Source: Cladobotryum mycophilum
Lineage: Eukaryota; Ascomycota; Sordariomycetes; Hypocreales; Hypocreaceae
Reading direction: 5' to 3'
NCBI GenBank assembly: GCA_036429605.1
Contig: JAVFKD010000004.1
Coordinates: 3,534,001-3,598,000 of the forward strand
DNA: 64,000 nt
Shown: in pieces, positions 24,880-36,873 of the stretch
Layout of the letters: each line of letters opens with the position of its first letter
How positions within the stretch are numbered: the stretch's first letter is position 1
Notes under the pieces: model-generated
Databases searched by the model: none
What the model saw: the letters and a program-made list of their open reading frames with translations, nothing else
What the model was told of the DNA's origin: nothing
Position numbers and translations under genes: made by a program

Positions 24880-25330
24880 ATATATTTGTTATAATAATAA
24901 ATAATAAGCTAAAAAAAAACAAAAGGTTTTAAAAAGCTAGATCTTTTACAAGTACTTAAAGCCTTAAGATCACTTATACCTTATAAATGAATAGATTCCT
25001 TCCCATACACTCGATATTACAGTTATCTGTGATAGTGAATCACTCGTACATAAATCACAACACACAATCAACAACCATAACTCTCATCTAGAGCAGAGTC
25101 GCAAATACCAATTAAGAAGTATTTCATCCTTACCATCTCAGTAGCTAAGTAAATAACTAAATCATTTGGTTACTTCTTATACTAACTATAATTAGTAAAT
25201 GCGTAAAGGAGAAACTCAGCAAAAACTTACACTTAAATCGAGTTACTGATTATATAACAGGATAACGCGGGCAAAAGAGCCAAACGCAAATTCTACCAAG
25301 ACTAAAAACCAAACTAAACAGGAAATATTA
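24880..25330 (-). repeat. Repeat family A fragment (minus), little degraded
   Basis: It has the same central segment as 23095-23345 (TTCCTTCCCATACACTCGAT, GTGAATCACTCGTACA, GATAACGCGGGCAAAAGAGC), with normal-looking CA and GC-containing words. Confidence 0.65.
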
Positions 25331-25489
25331 AAAGATAATTAAAATTAAAAGAAAATTATTTAAATTATTTAAATTATATTATAAATAAGATATACAATAA
25401 AAAAACTTAAGTTTAAGTTTAAGATTTAAAAAATAATTAAATAGTTTAAATAGTTTAAATAAAAATCTTTTTTTAAATAATCAAAAGTA

Positions 25490-26250
25490 ATAAAATACTT
25501 ATTATTTAATTATATAATTAAAGTATTAACTAAATAATTATATATATTATTTTTTTAATTATTTAAAACTTAATTATTATTATTTAAATCTTATTTATAT
25601 AATTAAATTTTCTGTAAATATTATAATAATATATCTAATTCTTTTTATTTATACTTCTTTTGGTTATATTTACTATTTAATGTAATCAATTAACTTTTTT
25701 TTAGTTTCCTTCTGTTTTAGTAATCTCCTATTTAGCTTTTAATTTAACTATTATAGAGCTTAGATTTACATTCTCTTTTTAAGCTATACGATTATATATA
25801 TAATTTACTGTTATAAATAACTATAATATTAAGTGTAATTAATAAAAAGGAATTTATTTATTTATAAGGTATAGATAATCTTAAGGCCTTATGTACTTAT
25901 AAAAAATCTAATTTTTTAAAACCTTTTTTTTAGTTTATCTAATAGTAAAGTAAATATATTATATAAAAAGTATAAATAAAGTTAAATTTAAATAAAGTAA
26001 TTATTTTAACTTTAATTTTTATAATATAATTAAAGCTTTTAATATAATAGTTTAAAAGGTATATTAAAGGTTAAAATTAACTAATAACTTATAAAATAGT
26101 ATTAGTTTTATTTTATAACCAGTGTATGCTTAAGACAGGATTATTATTATTATTATTATACTTTATTAAATAATCTATAATAAATGTATTAAAAATACAG
26201 GCACTAGATACTATATTCACTATTTAATTATAAAATTAAAAACTATATAA
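25490..26250 (+). repeat. Repeat family A copy (plus, left end lost)
   Basis: It runs from the TATTATTTAATTATATAATT segment to the family terminus GGCACTAGATACTATATTCA and AAATTAAAAACTATAT. It includes TTTATAACCAGTGTATGCTT and the (TTA)n segment. Confidence 0.65.
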
Positions 26251-26254
26251 TAAT

Positions 26255-27532
26255 AATAAAAATAAGAACAAAAGAAAAATTATATAAATTAGAATAAAAG
26301 TTATTAAATTATTTATAAAGTTATTTATAGTTTTTTTTATTCTTTATAATTATAGGATTAATAGTGATATTAACTATTATCTTTAATTAATAATACTTAT
26401 AATTTAAAAATTTATATATATTTTAAACTAATTAGTGTTATATGTATTATTTAAGCTAAACACTTTAATAAAGAAGTTTTATATAATCTTATATTAAAAC
26501 TATATTTAACCATAAACTTTATTTTATTGTCCTTTTATTTAATTTTATAGTTTAATTCTTAGAGTTAAAAAAATTAATTTTAAAAAAACCTTACTATATT
26601 TTATATTTATTATTGTATATTTGTTTATTAAAAGAAATCTCTGATTATAAAAATATTTATAATATTCTTATTTTATAAATAATTAAAATCCTATACTAAA
26701 AGAATATATTAATAAAAAGATTTTATTTAAGACACTAATTATAATAAATATTATATATTAAAAAAGTAATTAAAGTTTATAATTATTTAAAATTTTAAGT
26801 TATTAAAAAGTTTATTATTTATGTTATTTTTTTAATAATTAAAACTATAAGTTTAAATAAATAATTAAGTTTATTACCAATAGATTTTTTAACTTTATTA
26901 TTTAATAATAGTTAACTTAATTTATAATTATAAATAAAAGTATAGTATATAAGAATATAATTTCTATTATTTTTATAATACTTAAAAAAAGAATCCTTTA
27001 ATAAAAACAGTACTATTATAAGAATAAAAAACTTAAAAGAAAATAAAGAAATTATTTTAGTTTTTAAATAATAATAATATTAATATCGGAGAATAGTAAC
27101 TTAGATGATTAGGTAGAAAGCTTATAAGGTCAGGTAGGGTCAATTGTATTGCAAGACTTAAGCTTAGTGAGTCTAAGAGTTGTGCACTGCGATCCGTGAA
27201 CGTAAGCCCATCGAGACCCTAGCGTCACGTGAGGTGCACACACCTAACGCTCCGTCTAACAATCCTGTTACAAATATTAATAGTAAAAGGATTTTAGAGT
27301 TATTAAAAAGGTTAATAAAAACTATATTGATAGTATAATTAGTATTATTAGTTATTACTATATAGCTAATAATATCTTTATTAAATTTAAGTAATATAAT
27401 ATAAAATTAAAACTTATATTTAATTTAATCTTTTATATTAGAATTCTACCTTATATATTTCATATAGGGAGAAACTATATATATAAAACTAGCTAAAGTG
27501 GGCTAATTATAGCCCGAATACTAATGCTCTTA
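26255..27532 (-). mobile_element. Long inverted-repeat element relic with a nested insert
   Basis: The right end GGCTAATTATAGCCCGAATA and CTAATGCTCTT is the family terminus. Several hundred bp (about 26460-26820) align with 34860-35240, part of another copy of the same long form. A GC-normal insert (27081-27272) interrupts it. The left end was not located exactly. Confidence 0.5.
27081..27272 (-). mobile_element. Candidate solo LTR, little degraded
   Basis: A 192 bp island of normal GC content lies in very AT-rich DNA. On the minus strand it starts TGTAACAGGATTGTTAGACG. The plus-strand start is TAATATCGGA, where a mutated TG is assumed. Both sides carry AATAT (27076-27080 and 27273-27277), a possible 5 bp target duplication, though AATAT is a weak signal in such AT-rich DNA. 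No matching second copy is seen in the window. Confidence 0.45.
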
Positions 27533-27577
27533 TTAATAATTACTAGAATTAAATAGGTTTTTTTATATGTATTAAAT

Positions 27578-28350
27578 ATCTCGCTTAGGGGATAAGTCTT
27601 TATGGCTTATTTAACTATATTCCTTAATTATTACAAATAAATTTAGTCTTATTTTCTTAATATTTAAATCGTATATAGTCTAATAAAATACCTACTATTT
27701 AATAACATAATTAAAATAGTAGCTAAATTATATATATATATAACTATATTTATAATTTACTATTATGAATAATTATTATAAGAAATATAACTAATAAAAA
27801 GTTTTTTTTTTAAATAAGTTCAAAGCTTTAAGCACTTATAAAGACCTAGTCTTTTTTTAAAGTTTTTTTTAGGTTTATTTTATCTATTATTACAGTAAGT
27901 ACGTTATATTACAATATATATAGATTTAGGCTTTATTAAATTAAATACTTAAACTTTAACTTTAATAATATAATTAAAGCTTTTAGTATAATAAAATATA
28001 CTAAGTTTTAAAATTAGTTAATAATTTATTGTATTAATTTTAGCCTAGTAATAATCAATCTATTAGTCTATTATATACTAGTATACAAACTAATACTAAT
28101 ATAAAATACTAGGATTAATAAATCTTTTGCTACTTAGCTTTACGATCTATGACCTTATATAGCACCACTCCTATGCTTATTATAAGTATATAATTAATAT
28201 AGTCTTAACATAGAATTATTATTATTATTATTATTATTATTTTGTTCTTGTTATGTTTCGTTAGGGAGCGTAATGCTAAATGTGTTCTGAGTATAGGTGT
28301 TAAATGTTATATTTATTGTTTAAATATACAATTAAAAACTATATTATAAT
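27578..28350 (+). repeat. Repeat family A copy (plus)
   Basis: The left terminus is TCGCTTAGGGGATAAGTCTT. The right terminus lies near AATTAAAAACTATATTATAA, after a (TTA)n segment. The interior is interrupted by repeat E at 28045-28200. Confidence 0.65.
28045..28200 (+). repeat. Repeat E, copy 1 (copia-LTR-like)
   Basis: TCTATTAGTCTATTATATAC, then ATCTTTTGCTACTTAGCTTT and ACGATCTATGACC. The reverse complement of 29930-30093 matches it along the whole length, so the pair forms an inverted duplication 1.7 kb apart. The TGTTATATAC start in the other copy resembles copia-type LTR termini. Confidence 0.55.
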
Positions 28351-28351
28351 A

Positions 28352-28790
28352 GCAACAGAAAGCATAACAACAAATGAGTATACCGGGGCCTAAAAGCTTT
28401 CGCTAGTCCAGGGTAATCCTATTAAGCCGTAGCTATAACAAAGTATTATTCAATATTCAAATAATTACTATAAGTTAGATTAATTATTCGTGCTTAGCTT
28501 AGTTTCAAGGTAAGAAGTAATAATAGATTTATATGTAATTGATTATAGTGAATAATAAAAAAAGAAATTAATATATAAATACCATAATCTAAAAAATCAA
28601 AATCAAAATAATTAATTTAAATGAATAAAGGTAAAAAGTTAATTATTAATACTATTATATAGAACTATAAATAATCCCTTTTTATCTTCTCAATTATCCT
28701 AGTAGTTGTTTTTCTAGTATCATACATTAAAAGATAGGCTTGTCTATACTAGAGCATATCTAGCTATATTATAATATATAAAGCATATTA
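28352..28790 (+). repeat. Dispersed repeat C, copy 2
   Basis: It is collinear with 18125-18560 (GCCTAAAAGCTTTCGCTAGT, CCAGGGTAATCC, TTTTTCTAGTATCATACATT). Differences are mainly C/T and G/A transitions. It starts directly after a family A terminus. Confidence 0.65.
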
Positions 28791-29929
28791 ATTAACTTTA
28801 TAATAAAATCTATTAAAATACCTTTAAAATGTTTATTTATAATAACTAACTTAATGAGCTTATTATAAGCTAAAATCCTTTTTCATTAAAATCTTTAATA
28901 AAAGTAAATATGTTTTATAATATATTTATATATAGTAGACAATATTTACTAAACTCTTATATATTTTAATACACAAGTGATTCTGTAATGGCTTATAATT
29001 ACCTTACTATAAATAAATAATAACTTATCCCCCTTAGGGGCGGGTTTTTGTAACTTATTTAATTATATTAGTTAATTATAATAGACAAGTTTAGCCTTAT
29101 CTTATTAAGATCTAAATCTTATATATTTTATTAAAGTACCTATTATTTAATTATATAATTAAAGCATTAGCTAAGCGATTATATATATTATTGCTTTTGA
29201 TTATCTAGAATCTAGCTACTTTTGTTTTCGAAGGTTTAAGAGGTACGCCAAGGTCTGGAGTTAGCCAGCAGTTCGTGAGATAGTACTAATCTTATTTTAT
29301 AATTAGTATATTCTTAAGGCGGGATTATTTTTATTTTTATTTTTATATGTTATTAAATAATTTAATAATAAATATACTAAAAATATAAGCATTAGATATT
29401 ATATTTATTGTTTAATTATAAAATTAAAAACTATAAATAAAAGTTATTTAATTTATTATTATTAAATCTTATATTTAAACTTTTTTTTAATTATATTAAT
29501 AATTTATAATCTTTCTATTCATAACCTATTATCATATAGGGTTTTTTTAATTACTTTTTAAAATTTTATTATTATTCTATAAAACTGTGTTAAAATAAAT
29601 ATATATATATAATATAATTAAGTATAAGTAAATTCCAAATAAATTATATATTTATTATATAAAACTTAAATAAATAAGCTTTAGTTTATGTATAATAGAA
29701 TCTTTATTATGTAAGATTACTATGTAAATAATAATTGAATATTTTTAATATAATACTATTACTAGCATTATACTGACTGGCCTACCTTATATAATAGGGC
29801 CTTAGTCCCTCCCTCTACGATTATAAAAATAAAAAGTACTTATGCCTAAGAAGAAAAACCTATTATTATTATATATATAGTATTATTATACTTAAATTAG
29901 TATAGTTCTTTTACTGTGATTAATTAATT

Positions 29930-30093
29930 ATTCTATAATCTATAAGTGTAACAAGTATAGAAAGAGTGCTATACACGCTAATAGACCGTAGAGCCAAATG
30001 GCAAAAGATCCGTTAATGTTAGCACTTTATGCTAGTATTACCCCTTATAGCAGTATATAACAGACTAATAGACTGATTATTATAATAAGTGTT
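29930..30093 (-). repeat. Repeat E, copy 2 (copia-LTR-like), less degraded
   Basis: On the minus strand it reads TGTTATATACTGCTATAAGG, then GGATCTTTTGCCATTTGGCT and CTACGGTCTATTAGCG. GC content is close to normal. No partner LTR or internal region was recognised next to it. Confidence 0.5.
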
Positions 30094-32176
30094 ATTAAAA
30101 AGGTTTTTTTTATTAAAGTTTAATTATTATATTTACTATTAATAAATACTTTTAAAGTATTTTTATTTATAACAATAACTTTACTTTTATTTATTTATAA
30201 TATTATATTATATAATATACTTATATATTTACTTTGTTAATAACACTTTTTACTAATAATTATAATATTAATAACTTTAATAAATAATAAACATTAATAA
30301 TTATATAGTATTAATTATTTAATAAGTATAAGATAAGAGTAGTATAATATTAATAAATTATTTAAAGAACTATAGGTATTTTTAAAGTTTTAAAGCTTAC
30401 TTTTAGTTTAAAAACACTTAAGATTTTACTACAAAAGAGTTTTATAAAAAAAATAAAAGGTTTATTAGATAACATTAAAATTTAATAAATTTTTAAGAAT
30501 AAGAAAAAGTTAATCTATAATGTTATTTTAAAATACATAATATTAAAAAGAATTAAAAAATAGAATAAGAATATTTAGTTTATAATATAAATATATAATA
30601 AACTATTAATGAAGAATATTCTATTGATTTATTTATAGACTATATAATAAATAGTATTTAATAAGACTACTATTTATACAAGATTTATTATAATAATTAT
30701 ATTTTTAAATTAATATGTAATGTTTTAAACAATAATTAAAAGTTATAGAAAAAGAAGTTTAATTAAAATATTTTTAATTAATTTAAAAGAACATTAATAC
30801 TATTAATATGTTTAATTAAAATAAAAGAATACTTAAAGGATATTACTGTTTAGTCTATAATGTATTAGTATTTAATCTATAACTAGTGTTTTTAAGTTAA
30901 CGTTATATATAAAAGGTTCTATTATATAAAAATATATATGGAGTGTAATGTTAAGTTATAAAACTAATAAGAATATCTTATAGGCTATTAATAAACTAAT
31001 ATTTTATAAAATGTATTATATACTTAAAATATTCTTTTTAATTATTAAATAAGATTAATACTATAGCCCATTGGCTACTTTTAGACCTTTATATATGTGT
31101 TAAATTATTATATTAAAAGTATTAAATATATAATTAAAAATTAACATTTAAGTAATCAATATAAGTAAACTTAAACCTATTTACTTTTATATACTATATT
31201 TAGTATTATAATACATAAACTAAAAAATAAAAGGTTTCTTTATAAAATTCTAAATCTTTTATAACTAATTAAGGCCTTAAAATTACTTATGCATAAATAG
31301 ACTCTTATACAAATTATATTTAATATTATACTTACTTTTAATAATAAATTATATATATAATAGTATATAATTTTATAGTTTTTAATTTTTATAATTAAAT
31401 AGTAACCATAGTATTTAATGTCTGTATTTTTAATATATTTATTATTATATTATTTAATAATATATATTAATAATACTAAAAATTATCTTACTTTAAGAAT
31501 ATATTCATTATAAAATAAGATTAATACTATCTTACAAGCTACTGGCTGATTCTCGATGTTAATATACTTTTTAACCCCTTAGGGGACGAGTCTTTGTGAC
31601 TCGTTTAATTATATTAGTTAATTATAGTGAATAAGTTTAGCCTTATCTTATTAAAATCTAAATATTATATATTCTATTAAAATACCTATTATTTAATTAT
31701 ATAATTAAAATATTAGCTAAGTAATTATATATATTATTACTTTTAATTATTTAAAACCTAATTATTTTCTTTTTTTAGTTGTATTTATACAATGAAATTC
31801 TCTTTAAATATTATAACTATATACTTAATTTCCTTTATTTGTATTTCTTTTAGTTATATTTATTACCTAACCTAATCAATTAACTTATTCTTAGTTTCTT
31901 TCTATTTTAGCAATTTCCTATTTAGCTTTTAGTTTAACTATTATAGAGCTTAAATCTAGATGCTCTTTTTTAATTATCTTATTATCTTTTCTAGATTTAG
32001 TTAATAATTAGACTTAGATTAGTTAGATACTTTAATTACTTACTTAATTACTAAAATAATAATAATTATAGTTATTAATTATGTGTTTTATAGGATTATT
32101 ATATATATATAACTATATATATAAGTAAGCAACTACAATATCAAGTATAATTAGTAAAAAGGAATCTATTTATTTA

Positions 32177-32678
32177 GAGTATTGCTATTCGGGCTATAAT
32201 TAACTTAAGTTAGCCTAGCGTTACAACTACTGTTTTATCTCCCGCGCCAAGACCACAGTTATAGCAGGGCTTACATTTAAGCACTATGAATACAGCGTAT
32301 TTAATTGCCATAAACTAACTAAATATGCTATAATAGTAACAGCTAGCCGCAACACCTAATCGCGATACCTAATCGCACTAGTTAATCGTAATGGCTGATT
32401 AAAATAGGTAATCCAAATGCCTGATATAAATGCCTAATTAAAATAGCTGATTGAACTAGCTGATGCAAATGGCTGATTGAATTGGTTAATGCATAGGGCA
32501 TAGTTATAGCGGCTATTATACTATTATAAGGCATTTCATTAAACTATAGTAATTAAATATATTATTATTATCGTGGTCAAATGCAAGCCTGGCTGTAACT
32601 AGGGGTTAAGAGTCTAGTACATTACGCTAGGCTAAAAGTGGAAAGGTTCTGGAAAATACAGCGCGAATAGCAATACTC
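32177..32678. mobile_element. 502 bp MITE with terminal inverted repeats and 8 bp target duplication (hAT-like)
   Basis: The left end reads GAGTATTGCTATTCGGGCTA. The right end reads AGCGCGAATAGCAATACTC, its inverted complement with few mismatches. Perfect duplications of TTTATTTA flank it (32169-32176 and 32679-32686). Removing the element and one duplicate restores the continuous family A sequence. An 8 bp target duplication with short inverted repeats fits the hAT superfamily. There is no coding capacity. It keeps CGCG and GGCTG words and is little mutated. Confidence 0.88.
32356..32498 (+). repeat. 13 bp minisatellite, 11 units, inside the MITE
   Basis: The units are close to CTRATNNNAATRG (CTAATCGCGATAC, CTAATCGCACTAG, CTGATTGAACTAG, CTGATGCAAATGG, CTGATTGAATTGG). 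They fill 143 bp as eleven 13-mers with one compensated 14/12 pair. The RIP-degraded relatives at 17567-17992 and 41827-42225 carry a decayed version. Confidence 0.8.
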
Positions 32679-34226
32679 TTTATTTATAAATAATCTCAAG
32701 GCTTTAAGTACTTATAGAAGATCTGGTTTTTAAAAACCTTTATTTTTTAGGTAAGTTTATATATTGTTATAGTAAATATATTATATAAAAAATATAAATA
32801 GGTTTAGGTTTAATAAGATTAACTACTTAAACTTTAATTTTAATAATATAATTAAAGCTTTTAGTATAATAGTATACTAAGGTCTAAAATTAGCTAGTAG
32901 CTTATAGTATTAGTCTTATTTTATAGCTAATATATCCTTAAGAGAAGATTATTTTTATTATTATTATTATATTTTAATAAATTATTTAATAACAAATATG
33001 CTAAAAACACAGGCACTAGATACTATATTCACCGTTTAACCACAAAAATTAAAAACTATATATACTTTTTAAACTAATAATAACTAAACAATTAAATTAT
33101 AATACTAAAACCTGTAATTATATTATTAAAGTTAAAACTTAAATAATTAATTTAATTAAACCTAAACCTATTTATATTCTTTATAAAATATATTTATTAT
33201 AATAATAAATCAATTAACAAATAAAGGTTTTTAGAAATATAATATTTTTATAAGTGTTTAAGGCCGTAAGATTACTTATATCTTATAAATAAATAGATTC
33301 CTTCATACTGATTACACTCGACATCGCAGTTACACACACAATCAACAACTACTACTATCATTATCAATAACTAAGTAAATAACTAAAGTACCTAACTAAC
33401 CCAAATCTAGTTGCTAACTGAACTAAGAAAAGGTTACAGAAATAAGATAGCTTAAAAAGAAAATCTAAATCTAAGCTCTACGGTAGCTAAACTGACAACT
33501 AAACTAAAGATCAGAAAAAAATAACTAGGTTCTAGATAATCAAACGCAATAATATGTATAATCTTTTAGCTAATATTTTACATATATAATTAAATAATAA
33601 GTATAATATATAATTTTCGTATTTTTTAATATATTTACTATTAAATTATTTAATAATATATAATAATAATAATAATAATAATTCTATTTTAAAGGTATAT
33701 TAATTATAAAATAAAATTAATACTATAAACTATTAGCTAACTATAGACCTTAGTATACCTCTTAAATTAATTATAATTAAACTATTAAGTTATTGTATTT
33801 AAAGCTTTAATTATATTATTAAAATTAAAGTTTAAATAATTAATATAATTAAACCTAAATTTATTTATATTTTTTATATAATATATTTTTATAATAATAC
33901 ATAATACATTAAAAGATAAAGGTTTTTAAAAACTAAATCTTTTATATATAGTTAAGGCCTTAAGATTACTTATAAATAAATTATATTTTTTGTATTTATA
34001 ATATTAAGTATAATCAGTAAAAAGGAATCTGTTTATTTATAAATAATTTTAAGGCCTTAATTACTTGTAGAAAATCTGGTTTTCTAAAAGCCTTTGTTTT
34101 TTAGTTTAGTTTAATTATTATTATAGTAAATATATTATATAAAAAGTATAAATAAGTTTAGGTTTAAGTATATTAATTATTTAAATTTAAATTTTTATTA
34201 TATAATTAAAGCATTTAATATAATAG

Positions 34227-35300
34227 AGTAGTGCTATTTAGGCTATAACTAATGTTTTTAAGTTAGTTTCTAGTATAAAAGTTTTCTTTATATAAAATAT
34301 ACAGAATATAATTCTAATTTATAAAATTAATAAAGTTTAATATATAATGATTAAAACTAATTTATCTAAAAAACACATTTTTTAATAAAATTAATAAATA
34401 TATATATATATATATATCATAAACTATTAATTAGTCTATACTCTATAAGGCTTATTATATAGCTAGAATAATCTTTTTAATTATTAAAGTTATTATTATT
34501 AGTATTAATAACAAAGTAAATAATCCTATAGCTATAATATTATCTTATTCTTATTCTTATCTTATTTCTTTACCTTTATTTTTTATATTTACTTAAGAAT
34601 ATTTTATTAATAGCTATAAGTTTTTTTAATTAGTTTATAATAATATAGTTTTTCTTTTAGTTATAATAAAAATATATTATATACTTAGATTAAGGTATTA
34701 AATATTTCATTAGTTTAAATAAAATACTTAAAGATGCTTAGGCTATAATTATAATTATAGTCTAGGATTAATAAAAATCTTTTATTATAAAATTATTTTA
34801 TTATAAATATTAATATTAATATAATAAATATAAAGTTATTATTATATTATTAAAAAAAAAACTTTAAAAAATATTTTTACATAATCTTATATTGTAAATA
34901 CATTTAAAAATAAACTTTATTTTATTATTTTATTATTTTTATATTTAACCTTATACTATAATTTTTAAGTTTAAAGAAAATTAAGTTTATTATTATGTAA
35001 AATTTAACTTATATAAAAAAGCTTATTATATTTTTTACTAATTATCATATATATATATATATATATATTTTTATTAAAAGAATAAGACTTAAATTATAGA
35101 AAAATATATAATATCCCCTATCTTACAAATAATAAAAGCCTTATATTAAAAGAATACTTTTATAAGAATTTATTATTTATTAAAATAATAATAATAAATA
35201 TTATATATTAAATAATTAAATAAAAACATATAGTTTTTATTAGCTTTATAATAGGTAAAAATTCTTTTATAAAAATAATATTATAATTATAATAAAAGAT
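34227..35300 (+). mobile_element. Long inverted-repeat element relic (right end not seen)
   Basis: The left end GAGTAGTGCTATTTAGGCTA matches the family terminus. The first 600 bp align with the minus strand of 36874-38301 (shared words TATTTACTTAAGAATATTTT and ATTAATAGCTATAAG), and the later part with 26460-26820. It is heavily mutated. Confidence 0.55.
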
Positions 35301-36873
35301 TTAAAAAAAATAGTAAGATCTTGAATTGGTTAATAGCTTATAGTATTAATCTTATTTTATAACTAATATATTCTTAAAACAGGATTATTTTTATTATTAT
35401 TATTACATGTTATAAAATAATCTAATCGTAAATATACTAAAGATATAAGCACTAGATATTATGTTTATTATTCAATTAGAAAATTAAAAACTATATACTT
35501 TGTAGATGATATATTTATTATAATAATAAATAGACTAAAAGATTAATATTTTCAAAAAACCAGATCTTTTACAAGTACTTGAGGCCATAAGATTACTTAT
35601 AAATATATAGATTCCTTCCTATACACTCGATATTGCAGTTACTTATAACAATACATTGTACATATAATCGCGTATACACCATAATCCCATAAAATACACA
35701 ATCAATAACCACGACTATTATCTAAGCTATCTCAGTAATCAAGTAGGTAACTAAAGTACCTAAACCTAACTTTAATTACTAACTAAAATTAAGAAAAAGT
35801 AATAAGATGGCTTAAAAAGAGAATCCAAATCTGAGCGCTATAATAACTAAACTAAAAGCTAAACTAAAAAGCTATTAAAGCAAAAAAAAACTAAAAATAA
35901 GTTAATTAATTAGATTAGGTAATAAATATAATTAAAAGAAATATAAATAAATAAAAATTAAATATATAATTATAATATTAAAATTTGTTAATTATATAAA
36001 TAAAAACTAATAAAAGATTAATTAGATTTTAAATAATTAAAAATAAAAATATATATAATCGCTTAATTAATACTTTAATTATATTATAAAATAATCAATA
36101 GTTTTTAATTCTACATTTAAATAATAAATATAATATCTAATATGTATAGTTTTAGTATATATACTATTAAATTATTTAATACAATATAATAATAATAATA
36201 ATGAACCTATTTATATTTTTTTATATAATGTGTTTATTATAATCTTAAATTAATTAAAAAATAAGATTAATATTATAAATTATTAATTAACCTTAAACTT
36301 TAATATATTTCTTAAACTACTAACTAAAATATTAAATTATTATATTAAAAGCTTTAATTATATTATAGATATTAATATTTATATAATTAATCTAATTAAA
36401 CTTAAACCTATTAAACTTTTTATAGAATATATTTACTATAACAATAAATCATAAGGTAAAAGATAAAGGTTTTAAAAAGCTAGATTTTTTTTAAAGTAGT
36501 TAAAGCCTTAATATTGTTTATAGATAAATAGATTTCTTTTTACCAATTATACTTAATTATACATAATATCACAATTACTTATATATATAGGTATATATAT
36601 ATAATAACCTTACAAAAAGATATAATTAATAACTATAACTTTTGTTATTTTAATAGCCAAGTAAATAATTAAAGTTTTTAATTAATTTAAATTAAGTTTT
36701 TAATTATATTTAGAAAAGATAGAACAATTTAAATAAGAACTTTTAAAAATAAAAGTAAGTAATATTTAGATAATTAAAGGTAATAATATATCTTATTATT
36801 TAATTAATGTTTTAATTATATAATTAAATAATAGGTATTTAATTAAAATATATAATATTTAGATTTTAATAAA

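Larger units (their letters stand above)
31573..33060 (+). repeat. Repeat family A copy (plus), split by a MITE
   Basis: The left terminus is CCCCTTAGGGGACGAGTCTT and the right terminus is GGCACTAGATACTATATTCA plus AATTAAAAACTATA. Without the 502 bp insert and its duplicated 8 bp, the copy is about 978 bp. It is one of the clearest complete copies. Confidence 0.8.
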
